In this document: positions 32,532 through 39,676 of the stretch, in pieces
Numbering within the stretch: position 1 is the first letter of the stretch
Layout: each line of letters opens with the position of its first letter
Assembly: GCA_032127875.1 (NCBI GenBank)
Contig: JAQBHI010000158.1
Coordinates: forward strand, 1 to 64,000
Direction of reading: 5' to 3'
Source: CADEEV01 sp032127875
Lineage (GTDB): Bacteria > Acidobacteriota > Vicinamibacteria > Fen-336
Length of the DNA: 64,000 bases
The notes under the pieces: model-generated
The model's database searches: none
Seen by the model: the letters and a program-made list of their open reading frames with translations, nothing else
What the model was told of the DNA's origin: nothing
Made by a program: the position numbers and the translations under genes

Positions 32532-35111
32532 GTGCCTGGGAAGACCGGGATACGCTACCATTGCGGGGCCTTGGCCTCCTCGCGCGACGAATTGATCTCG
32601 GACGAGGTGCTGCGCCAGCAGTCCCTCGCGATCCACGCCTCGATGGACGGAATGGCGATCCTCGATGCCCAGGGCAACTACGTGCTCCTGAACGAGGCGC
32701 ACGCCCTCGTCTACGGTTACGAACTCCCCGCCGAACTGATCGGCCGGAGCTGGCGCGTGTTGTACGGACCCGAGGAGGTGCGCCGGCTCGAAACCGAGAT
32801 CCTGCCGCGGGTCTGGATCGAAGGCCGCTGGCGCGGCGAGGCCGAGGGCCGGCGCCGCAACGGCTCGCTCTTCCCCCAGGAGATCTCGCTGACCGCGATA
32901 CCGGGCGGAGGCTTGGTGTGTGTCGTCCGCGACATCTCCACCCGCAAGCGTGCCGAGAGGCTGCAGTCGGCCCTCTACCGCATCGCCGAGGCCACGGACA
33001 CCGTGTCGGACATGCCCTCGCTCTACACCACGATCCACGCCATCGTCGGCGAGTTCATGTACGCGCGGAACCTCTACATCGCGATCTACGACGAGCACAG
33101 CGACACGCTCGCCTTTCCCTACCACGTGGAGGAGGTCGACGACGGCCTGCCGACGATGCGGAAACCCTTGCGGGGCTTGACCGAATACGTGCTCAGGACC
33201 GGCGAAGCGCTGCTGGCGCCGCCCGCGGAGTTCGCCCGCCTCGTCGAAGCCGGCGAGGTAGAGCTGGTCGGCCAGCCCTCGATCGACTGGCTGGGCGTGC
33301 CGCTCAAGCGCGGCGAGACGAGTTTCGGCGTGCTCGCGATCCAGAGCTACAGCGAGGCGATCCGCTACAGCGAGGCGGACCGCGAGCTGCTCACCTTCGT
33401 CTCGCGCCACGTGGCTTTGGCCATCGACCGCACGCGTGCGGCAGAGGCGCTGCGCGAAAGCGAAGGAAAGTTTCGGACCCTCGCCGACACCGCGCCCGCG
33501 GCGATCTTCATCTACCAGGGCGAAGAGTTCCGCTACGCGAACGAGGCCACCGCGGCGATCAGCGGCTACTCGCGCGAGGAGTTCCTGAGGCTGCCCTCGT
33601 TCTGGACGATCGTGCATCAGGAGTCGATCGAGGAGGCGCAGCGCCGCGGCCTCGCGCGCCAGCGCGGCGAGAGCGTGCCGAGCCGCTACGAGGTGAGGAT
33701 CATCCGCAAGGACGGCGAGGAGCGCTGGCTCGACTACTCGGCGGGCGTCATCGAGTTCGGCGCGAAGCCCGCGGTGATGGGCATGGCCTTCGACGTGACC
33801 GAGCGCAAGCGCGCGGAGGCGCAGATCACGAGCCTCGCCTATCAGGACACGCTCACCGGCCTGCCAAACCGGCTGCTGTTCGCCGATCGGCTGACGCTGG
33901 CGATGGCTCAGGCGGCTCGCCGCAGCCGCCGCCTGGGAGTGCTGTTCCTCGACATCGACCGCTTCAAGGTCATCAACGATTCGCTCGGCCACAGCGTCGG
34001 CGACCGGCTGCTGAAGGCCCTCGCGCGGCGCCTCGCCAGCATGGTGCGCGACGAAGACACGGTGGCGCGGCTGGGAGGCGACGAGTTCATCCTGCTGCTG
34101 CCCGACGCCAGCACCGCCGAGGACGTGGTTGGCGTCGCGAAGAAGATCCTCGAATCGGTACGCAAACCGATCCGCATCGACGAGTCCGAGCTGTTCGTGA
34201 CCGCGAGCATCGGCATCAGCCTCTACCCTGACGACGGGACGGATCCCGACGCGCTCGTGAAGAATGCCGACACGGCGATGTATCGGGCCAAGGAGCAGGG
34301 CCGCGACAACGTCTCGGTCTACGCCGCCGCCATGAACGCCACCGCGATCGAACGCCTCGAGATGGAGAACGGCTTCCGGAAGGCGATCGCCCGCGACGAG
34401 CTGGTCGTCTACTACCAGCCGATTCTGGAGCTTTCGACCGGCCGGCCGCTGGGCGTCGAGGCTTTGCTGCGCTGGCGACGCCCCGGAGTGGGGATCGTGT
34501 CGCCTCACGACTTCATCCCGATGGCCGAGGCGACCGGGCTGATCCTCTCGATCGGGCCCTGGCTCTTCAAGACGGCCTGTGCCCAGGTGCGGCAATGGCA
34601 AGAGCGGCTGCATCCGGACCTGCGCCTCGCCATCAACCTGTCGGGCCGCCAGTTCCAACAGCCCGAGCTGGGTAGGCAGGTGCTCGAGGCCGCGAAGGCC
34701 ACCCGCTTCCCGCTGTCTTGTCTCGACGTCGAGATCACCGAGAGCTACGCGATGCAGAACGCCGACGCCACGATCCACACACTGCGCGAGCTGAAGGCCC
34801 TCGGCATCGGGATCTCGATCGACGACTTCGGCATCGGCTACTCCTCGCTCAGCTACCTGAAGCGTTTCCCGATCGACACGCTCAAGATCGACCACTCCTT
34901 CGTCCGCGACCTCGCCAACGATCCCGACGACGCCGCGATCGTGACCGCCGTGATCGCCATGGCGCACAGCCTGAAGCTCAAGGTCGTGGCCGAGGGCGTC
35001 GAGACCGAGGCGCAGCGCGCCTTCCTGCTCGGCTGTGGCTGCGACCTGGTGCAAGGCTTCCTGTTCGCGCCGCCGCTGCCGGCTGAGGAGTGCGAGCCCC
35101 TGCTGCGTTGA
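32532..35111 (+). CDS. PAS-GAF-PAS-GGDEF-EAL cyclic-di-GMP enzyme
   Basis: 859 residues from a GTG at 32532; a TTG at 32571 preceded by TACCAT is an alternative start. Domains in order: PAS (about 28-140), GAF (about 145-320), PAS (about 325-430), GGDEF (about 440-595) with an intact RLGGDEF, and EAL (about 605-855) with EALLRW, NLSGRQ, EITES, DDFGIGYSS and VAEGVET. Both catalytic domains keep their motifs, so it could make and degrade c-di-GMP. There is no membrane segment, so the sensor is cytoplasmic. A PilZ receptor is encoded at 45316. It starts 73 bases after the fusion gene. Confidence 0.93.
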   Translation: MPGKTGIRYHCGALASSRDELISDEVLRQQSLAIHASMDGMAILDAQGNYVLLNEAHALVYGYELPAELIGRSWRVLYGPEEVRRLETEILPRVWIEGRWRGEAEGRRRNGSLFPQEISLTAIPGGGLVCVVRDISTRKRAERLQSALYRIAEATDTVSDMPSLYTTIHAIVGEFMYARNLYIAIYDEHSDTLAFPYHVEEVDDGLPTMRKPLRGLTEYVLRTGEALLAPPAEFARLVEAGEVELVGQPSIDWLGVPLKRGETSFGVLAIQSYSEAIRYSEADRELLTFVSRHVALAIDRTRAAEALRESEGKFRTLADTAPAAIFIYQGEEFRYANEATAAISGYSREEFLRLPSFWTIVHQESIEEAQRRGLARQRGESVPSRYEVRIIRKDGEERWLDYSAGVIEFGAKPAVMGMAFDVTERKRAEAQITSLAYQDTLTGLPNRLLFADRLTLAMAQAARRSRRLGVLFLDIDRFKVINDSLGHSVGDRLLKALARRLASMVRDEDTVARLGGDEFILLLPDASTAEDVVGVAKKILESVRKPIRIDESELFVTASIGISLYPDDGTDPDALVKNADTAMYRAKEQGRDNVSVYAAAMNATAIERLEMENGFRKAIARDELVVYYQPILELSTGRPLGVEALLRWRRPGVGIVSPHDFIPMAEATGLILSIGPWLFKTACAQVRQWQERLHPDLRLAINLSGRQFQQPELGRQVLEAAKATRFPLSCLDVEITESYAMQNADATIHTLRELKALGIGISIDDFGIGYSSLSYLKRFPIDTLKIDHSFVRDLANDPDDAAIVTAVIAMAHSLKLKVVAEGVETEAQRAFLLGCGCDLVQGFLFAPPLPAEECEPLLR

Positions 35112-35189
35112 CCCCGGCCGCAGGCCCCGGATATCCTGCGGTTTTGCCCATGGTGAAGACCCTCGGTTCCGTGGACTGCACTCGCGGCC

Positions 35190-35384
35190 TTGGCGGCCCC
35201 GAGCATTCTCGACCTCGTCGGGGACACCCCGCTGCCTCTCAGCCGCTACGCACCCGAGGGCGGGGCGGCGATCTACGCCAAGCTCGAGTTTCTGAACCCG
35301 CGCGCAGCACCAAGAACCGCGCGGCCGCTTTTCCCCGACGGCTTCGAGCGCTATCTCGGCAAGGGCATCTTCGAGAGTCCATAA
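35190..35384 (+). pseudogene. Cysteine synthase/cystathionine beta-synthase remnant, middle deleted
   Basis: The frame from TTG 35190 encodes ILDLVGDTPLPLSRYAP, then AAIYAKLEFLNP, the N-terminus of PLP-dependent cysteine synthases. One base then shifts the frame: the next motif appears as STKNRAA in another frame, where the PLP lysine belongs. Almost at once the frame continues with FPDGFERYLGKGIF and a stop, which resembles the C-terminal end of the same family. About 250 residues between are missing. It lies about 100 bases before the metB-type gene, with which an intact copy would form a transsulfuration or cysteine pair. It is surely inactive. Confidence 0.7.
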
Positions 35385-35481
35385 GGAGCGTGCCGCGCCG
35401 CGCCCCCTTCACAAACCCCCCGCCCGAGGCGCCGGAGTGAACTCCGGCTCTTCGAGCAGTCCGTTGCTTGAGGAGCAAAGC

Positions 35482-36618
35482 ATGAGCTTCGCCACCGACT
35501 GCATACACGCCGGCCAGGAGCCGGATCCGACGACCGGCGCGATCATCACGCCGATCTACCAGACCTCCACCTACGTCCAGGAAAGCATCGGCAAGCACAA
35601 GGGCTACGAGTACGCCCGCACCCACAACCTGACCAGGCGGGCGCTGGAGATGAACCTCACGAGCCTAGAGGGCGGCAGCGATGCGTACTGCTTCGCCTCG
35701 GGTCTCGCGGCCACTCAGGCAGTGATGAGCCTTCTGCAGCAGGGCGAGCGCGTCGTCGTTTCCGACAACGTGTACGGCGGGACCTGGCGGCTGTTCACGA
35801 AGATCCTCTCGCGCTACGGGATCCTCTTCGACTTCATCGATGCGAGCGACGCCGCTGGCTTCGACGCGAAAGCCGGCGACTTCGCCTTGCTCTGGATCGA
35901 GACGCCGACCAACCCCTTGATGAAGGTCTGCGACATCGCGGCGCTGGCGGCGGTCGCGAAGAAACGGGGCGCGGTCTTCGTCGTCGACAACACCTTCATG
36001 AGCCCGTTCTTCCAGAGGCCGCTGGCACTCGGCGCCGACATCGTCGTGCACTCGACTACGAAGTTCCTGAATGGCCACTCCGACAGCATCGGGGGGGTCG
36101 CGATCGTCAAGGACGCGGCCCACGCCGACTGGCTGCGCTACGTGCAAAACGCGGCCGGAGCGATCCTCTCCCCCTTCGACGCATGGCTGGTGCTGCGTGG
36201 CACGAAGACGCTCGCGCTGCGCATGCCCCGGCACGAAGAGAACGGCCGCAAGGTCGCGCATTTCCTCCGCGAGCAGAAGAAGGTCCAGCGTGTCCACTGG
36301 CCTGGCTTCCCGGACCATCCGGGCCACGAGATCCAGAAGCGGCAGGCCACGGGCTTCGGCGCCTTGATCAGCTTCGAGCTCGGCTCGCGTGAGGCTGCCG
36401 ATCGGCTGCTTCAGAACCTGCGCCTGTGCTCGCTGGGAGAGAGCCTGGGCGGCATCGAGACGCTGATCTCACATCCCGCCAGCATGACCCACGCGGGCTA
36501 CAGCCAGCCGGAACGCGATGTGCTCGGCATCGGCGACGACTTGGTGCGGATCAGCGTCGGCTGCGAGGAGGCCTCTGATCTGATTGCGGATTTGTCGCGC
36601 GGTCTGGCCGCGGTCTGA
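35482..36618 (+). CDS. Cystathionine gamma-synthase/gamma-lyase family enzyme
   Basis: The ATG at 35482 is chosen because GAGGAG stands 6 bases upstream; the open frame starts earlier at 35437. 378 residues. The PLP lysine is in VHSTTKFLNGHSD; the cofactor ring Tyr is in RTHNLTRRALE region and SGLAATQAVMSLL covers the phosphate-binding turn. The C-terminal SLGGIETLISHPASMTH is the family signature. It makes or breaks cystathionine in methionine/cysteine interconversion. The decayed cysteine synthase-like gene in front suggests a former reverse transsulfuration pair, which would favour gamma-lyase; sequence alone does not settle it. Confidence 0.92.
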   Translation: MSFATDCIHAGQEPDPTTGAIITPIYQTSTYVQESIGKHKGYEYARTHNLTRRALEMNLTSLEGGSDAYCFASGLAATQAVMSLLQQGERVVVSDNVYGGTWRLFTKILSRYGILFDFIDASDAAGFDAKAGDFALLWIETPTNPLMKVCDIAALAAVAKKRGAVFVVDNTFMSPFFQRPLALGADIVVHSTTKFLNGHSDSIGGVAIVKDAAHADWLRYVQNAAGAILSPFDAWLVLRGTKTLALRMPRHEENGRKVAHFLREQKKVQRVHWPGFPDHPGHEIQKRQATGFGALISFELGSREAADRLLQNLRLCSLGESLGGIETLISHPASMTHAGYSQPERDVLGIGDDLVRISVGCEEASDLIADLSRGLAAV

Positions 36619-36635
36619 TCGGGGCTGCGCGGGCC

Positions 36636-37163
36636 ATGCCTCGCGATATCGAAGGCATCCTCAGCCACCTCGAAGACACGCGCGGGCGCCTGCTGGCGTC
36701 GGTCACGGGCCTCTCGCCGGAAGCCTTCGCACGGCGGCCCGCCGAAAACCAGTGGGCGGCGGCGGAGGTGCTCGACCACCTCGCCATCCTCGAGGCCTCG
36801 CTCGTGCCGCTGTTTCGCGATCTCGTCGAGGGGCGGCGCAAACCCAGGATCCGGTTGTTCGATCGTCTGAGACGCTTGCCGCCATCGCTGAGCGTCTACA
36901 GGCTGCTGAGGGGTCGCGCTCCGAAGCGCGTCCAGCCCGGTGCGCTTCAGCCGAGGGAGACCCTACTAGCGCGCCTCGCCGACTCGCGCTCGGCCCTGCG
37001 CAGGCTCATCGAAGACAGCCGCCAGCGTGACCTGTCGCGCCTGGCCTGGGTCCACTTCATCTTCGGCGCCCTGAGTCTCGACGACTGGTTCTACTTCATC
37101 GGCTATCACGAGGAGCGCCACCGCCGGCAGATCCTGGAGATCCGAAAGACGCTCAGGGCGTAG
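36636..37163 (+). CDS. DinB-like metal-binding four-helix protein
   Basis: 175 residues. The three His of a DinB/YfiT metal site are present: one in EVLDHLAILE near residue 47 and two in GYHEERHRRQI near 155-163. NQWAAAEVLDHL is the usual helix after the first loop. The middle (about 72-110) is an Arg-rich insert. Members include bacillithiol/mycothiol-type thiol transferases and damage-inducible proteins of unknown reaction. It starts 17 bases after the metB-type gene, which would suit a thiol-linked role, but that is inference. Confidence 0.82.
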   Translation: MPRDIEGILSHLEDTRGRLLASVTGLSPEAFARRPAENQWAAAEVLDHLAILEASLVPLFRDLVEGRRKPRIRLFDRLRRLPPSLSVYRLLRGRAPKRVQPGALQPRETLLARLADSRSALRRLIEDSRQRDLSRLAWVHFIFGALSLDDWFYFIGYHEERHRRQILEIRKTLRA

Positions 37164-37166
37164 CTT

Positions 37167-37484
37167 CTACTTCGCGACGCTCTCTTCCAGCCAGGCGAGG
37201 TAGGGGGCGTGGCCCGCCGCGACGCTCAGCGCGATGACCTCCGGCAGTTCGTAGTTGTGCAGCGCGACGATCGCTTCGCGCAAGGCCTCGAAGCGTTCCT
37301 CGCTTGTCTTCATGACCAGCAGGATCTCCTCGGTTTTTTCCACTTCCCCGCGCCATCTGTAGACCGACGTCATTGCCGGCAGGATGTTGACGCAGGCCGC
37401 CAGGCCACGCTCGACGACCTCGCGCGCGATCCACTCCGCGTCCTCGGGCTTGGCGACGGTCGAGAGCACGACCAGCGCTTTCAC
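37167..37484 (-). CDS. cutA: Divalent cation tolerance protein CutA
   Basis: 105 residues from a GTG that overlaps the EVE gene stop (GTGA). CutA trimer features are clear: LSTVAKPEDAEWIAREVVERGLAACVNI, then SVYRWRGEVEKTEEILLVMKT and HNYELPEVIAL. The conserved Cys of the ACVNI strand is present. The protein forms a very stable trimer linked with copper and other metal tolerance, though its role is still unclear. It converges with the DinB-like gene, with only 3 bases between the stops. Confidence 0.94.
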   Translation of the reverse strand: MKALVVLSTVAKPEDAEWIAREVVERGLAACVNILPAMTSVYRWRGEVEKTEEILLVMKTSEERFEALREAIVALHNYELPEVIALSVAAGHAPYLAWLEESVAK

Positions 37485-37882
37485 TTCCCGCCCAACCCGA
37501 GCAACGCTTTCCATTGCGGGGCGGTGAGCGGAACGACCGACAGGCGGCCCTGGCGGAGGAGCGGACTCTCGGCGAAATCGGCTCGCGCCTTGATCTCGGC
37601 CAGCGTGACCGGCCGAGCCAGGCGGCCCTTCGGCTTCAACTCGACGACGACCAGCCGCTGGTGGCCCGCCTTCGGGTCGGGATAGGCGGCCTTCGTCACC
37701 TCGGCCAAGCCCACCGCGGCCTTCTCGCCTCCCGTGTGATAGATGACAACGCCGTCGCCCGGCTTCATGGCGCGCAGGTTCCTGAGCGCCAACGGGTTCT
37801 TGACGCCGTCCCAGACCGCGCGAGCGTCGTGCTCCAGGTCGGCGTAGCTGTAGCTGCCCGGCTCCGTCTTCAGAAGCCACAT
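37481..37882 (-). CDS. EVE domain protein
   Basis: 133 residues; the start is the ATG giving MWLLKTEPGSYSYADLEHD, the standard N-terminus of this family. VWDGVKNPLALRNLRAMKPGDGVVIYHTG and the VVELKPKGRLARPVTL strand complete a PUA-like EVE fold, which in related proteins recognises modified bases in DNA or RNA. It is coupled with cutA by overlapping stop and start. The partner and ligand are unknown. Confidence 0.92.
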   Translation of the reverse strand: MWLLKTEPGSYSYADLEHDARAVWDGVKNPLALRNLRAMKPGDGVVIYHTGGEKAAVGLAEVTKAAYPDPKAGHQRLVVVELKPKGRLARPVTLAEIKARADFAESPLLRQGRLSVVPLTAPQWKALLGLGGK

Positions 37883-37967
37883 CCAGGGCGGCCTCCTCGT
37901 GCCGCGCCCCAGATCATAGCCCGAGGCGCAGTACCCGGCAGGCTCGCTTCGACGGCGCCGAAAGCCC

Positions 37968-38030
37968 TTGACAGCCCCCTCCGATTTCCTTACTCTTACA
38001 GCACTGTTTCTATAATGCACTGTAAGACAG
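37968..38030 (+). promoter_or_regulatory. Promoter with operator-like ACAG/CTGT repeats
   Basis: TTGACA (37968-37973), 17 bases, TACTCT (37991-37996) is one promoter; a perfect TATAAT at 38011-38016 is a second -10. Around the TATAAT lie ACAG-CA-CTGT (37998-38007) and CTGT-AAG-ACAG (38020-38030), and a longer inverted pair CTTACAG/CTGTAAG (37995-38001 and 38020-38026). GCACTGT is repeated directly 16 bases apart. A protein bound there would cover the -10. Confidence 0.6.
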
Positions 38031-38031
38031 C

Positions 38032-38430
38032 GTGACGAACGCAGAGAGCCTTCGGCGTCGGGTTCGCGAGCAGCTCGCGGAGCAGCGCGCGCTCGTGACC
38101 GATCTGCTCGAGTTGCGCGAGCAGATCACCGGCTCGGTCTTCTCACGCTATGGCGCGTGCGGCAAGCAGAATTGCGCTTGCCGCCAGGGCAAGAAGCACG
38201 GCCCCTACTACGTGCTCTCGACCCGCAGCGCCGGGAAGGGAGCCTTCGCCTATCTCGACGCCCAGCGCGCCGAGGAGGCGAAGAGCCTCGTGTCGCGTTC
38301 GCAGAAATTCCGCACCGGCCTCAAGAAGCTTCGGAAACTGAACCTGGAACTCGTGAGTCTCTTGCGACGCTACCAGGCCGCCATGTCGAAGCAGGGCGGC
38401 CGTAAGCTAGGAATAACCTTGCATGCGTAG
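38032..38430 (+). CDS. DUF6788-type small protein with CxxxxCxC motif
   Basis: 132 residues from a GTG. The N-terminal helix (RRRVREQLAEQRALVTDLLELREQI) leads to SRYGACGKQNCACRQGKKHGPYY, with Cys43, Cys48 and Cys50, then a strand LSTRSAGKGAFAYLD and a long basic C-terminal helix. This is the layout of DUF6788 proteins, which are small, basic, often found beside transposases or in variable regions, and have no known function. No transposase is present here. The basic helices and Cys cluster allow nucleic-acid binding. The elaborate promoter in front suggests that it is regulated, perhaps by itself. Confidence 0.72.
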   Translation: MTNAESLRRRVREQLAEQRALVTDLLELREQITGSVFSRYGACGKQNCACRQGKKHGPYYVLSTRSAGKGAFAYLDAQRAEEAKSLVSRSQKFRTGLKKLRKLNLELVSLLRRYQAAMSKQGGRKLGITLHA

Positions 38431-38474
38431 AAGGGTGTTTTATTCAAGTGTGATAGGCTCTTACGGGATGTTTC

Positions 38475-38480
38475 TAAAGT
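38475..38480 (+). promoter_or_regulatory. -10-like hexamer close to the ftsB start
   Basis: TAAAGT ends 10 bases before the ATG at 38491; there is no Shine-Dalgarno sequence between them. The preceding 40 bases are AT-rich. Confidence 0.4.
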
Positions 38481-38490
38481 ACTGGATCAA

Positions 38491-38826
38491 ATGAATTCCG
38501 GGCGCGAGCCTAAGACTGCAGACGCCGGCCTTCGCCGCAAGGCAGCGGCCGTAGCCTCCCTACTCGCGCTCATCGCGCTGCTCGTCGGGACTCTTTTCGG
38601 CGATCGCGGCCTGCTCCAGCTGATTGCCCAGCGCAAGAAAGCCGATGCTCTTCAGCAGGATCTCGAAAATCTGCGCGGGGAGAATCTTCGCCTCGCCGGA
38701 GAGATCGGCGACTTGCGCAGCGACCCGCGCGCAATCGAACGTCTCGCCCGGGAGCAACTCGGACTCGCCCACCCGGGCGAGACAGTGTTCATCCTCCGAG
38801 AGGACCAAGGCCCCGCGCGCCCTTGA
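38491..38826 (+). CDS. ftsB: FtsB/DivIC-type septum formation initiator
   Basis: 111 residues. A short cytoplasmic start, one membrane helix (about 19-40, AAVASLLALIALLVGTLFG), then a coiled coil (about 47-80) and the diagnostic DPRAIERLAREQLGLAHPGETVFIL. FtsB bridges FtsL and FtsQ in the divisome, with its coiled coil outside the membrane. It is followed directly by the HU promoter, whose -35 lies 17 bases after the stop. Confidence 0.92.
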   Translation: MNSGREPKTADAGLRRKAAAVASLLALIALLVGTLFGDRGLLQLIAQRKKADALQQDLENLRGENLRLAGEIGDLRSDPRAIERLAREQLGLAHPGETVFILREDQGPARP

Positions 38827-38843
38827 CCAGAGCGGAAATTCTG

Positions 38844-38874
38844 TTGACAGCTTCCTGGAAAAGCCATGTAGAAT
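38844..38874 (+). promoter_or_regulatory. Sigma70-type promoter of the HU gene
   Basis: TTGACA (38844-38849) and TAGAAT (38869-38874), with a 19-base spacer (18 if read as GTAGAA). The leader is about 70 bases and ends in TTAGGAGGAATC, a strong ribosome site, so this gene is expected to be highly expressed. Confidence 0.65.
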
Positions 38875-38948
38875 GGCGCGCACTTTTGGAAAAGACCTGT
38901 GTTCGTTGAATCAACCCGGAAGACACGAGACTTAGGAGGAATCACTCG

Positions 38949-39236
38949 ATGGCAAAGGCGATGAGCAAGTCGAAGATCGTGGCGGCGCTGGCTGAGAAGA
39001 CAGCGGTCACGAAGAAGACCTCGGCCGCGTACCTGGAGGCCCTGGCGTCCCTGGCGCACAAGGAAGCGAAGAACGGCTTCACGATCCCCGGCGTCGGCAA
39101 GCTGGTGGTCCGCCAGTACAAGGCACGCATGGGGCGCAATCCGCAGACCGGCGAGGCGATCAAGATCCCGGCCAAGCGGCGGCTGAAGTTCGTGGTGGCG
39201 AAAGCGGCCAAGGACGCGGCCCTCAGCGGCAAGTAG
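38949..39236 (+). CDS. HU-family histone-like DNA-binding protein
   Basis: 95 residues. HU/IHF fold: KSKIVAALAEKTAVTKKTSAAYLEALASL forms the helical dimer part, IPGVGKLVVRQYKARMGRNPQTGEAIKIPAKRRLKFVVAKA includes the beta-arm with the RxGRNPxTGE motif and the Pro that intercalates in DNA. The N-terminal stretch MAKAMSKS is slightly longer than in E. coli HU. It shapes the nucleoid. A strong promoter, a strong ribosome site and a terminator show that it is an independent transcript. Confidence 0.95.
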   Translation: MAKAMSKSKIVAALAEKTAVTKKTSAAYLEALASLAHKEAKNGFTIPGVGKLVVRQYKARMGRNPQTGEAIKIPAKRRLKFVVAKAAKDAALSGK

Positions 39237-39250
39237 TCGCTCTTTTCGAC

Positions 39251-39282
39251 GGCGCGAAAGGGCTCTCGGGCTTTTTCGCGCC
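39251..39282 (+). terminator. Hairpin terminator after the HU gene
   Basis: GGCGCGAAA (39251-39259) pairs with TTTCGCGCC (39274-39282) around a GC-rich loop that can itself pair (GGGCTCTCGGGC). ATTTTC follows, a short T tract. It ends 46 bases after the HU stop. Confidence 0.75.
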
Positions 39283-39363
39283 ATTTTCAACTAATGGGGG
39301 TAGGGAACCATCCGCCCCCCGCGCCGCGGAGCACCTTAGGCGCCCCTGCGCGAGGCGCAGCTG

Positions 39364-39579
39364 CTAGAGCAGCTTTCGCAGTTCCGCCTCGAGGCCGGCG
39401 ATCCAGGCGTCGGGGTCTTGCGAGTCCACGACGATCTCGATCTTGCCGTTCGGCATGCGGCGCACCCGGCCGGGATGGCGCGCGCCCAGCGGCACCACGA
39501 CACTCTCGCGGTGAACTGCCAGCCGGTCGGTGACCTCGAAGATCCGCTCCATCTCGCGCTGCGTCACCATCTCGAGCAT
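39364..39579 (-). CDS. Small conserved-looking protein, function unknown
   Basis: 71 residues from an ATG preceded by GGGGGAGG at about 9 bases. The sequence looks like one alpha/beta unit: MVTQREMERIFEVTDRLAVHRE, VVVPLGARHPGRVRRMP, GKIEIVVD and a C-terminal helix AWIAGLEAELRKLL. Codon use is like that of its neighbours and the frame is free of low complexity, so it is probably real. I do not recognise a family. It is read toward the HU terminator and divergently from the acyl-ligase fusion. Confidence 0.65.
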   Translation of the reverse strand: MLEMVTQREMERIFEVTDRLAVHRESVVVPLGARHPGRVRRMPNGKIEIVVDSQDPDAWIAGLEAELRKLL

Positions 39580-39661
39580 CGGCTATTCGCCTCCCCCGAC
39601 TAGCATCTGCGCCATCGAGGCCCGCGGTCAAGGCGTCGTTGCACCCCCCGGCTTCGGCGGT

Positions 39662-39667
39662 TAGAGT
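39662..39667 (+). promoter_or_regulatory. -10-like hexamer close to the ACP-ligase-PlsC start
   Basis: TAGAGT ends 9 bases before the ATG at 39677. The intervening bases contain GGAG only 3 bases from the ATG, too close for a good ribosome site. Confidence 0.4.
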
Positions 39668-39676
39668 GCGGAGCTG

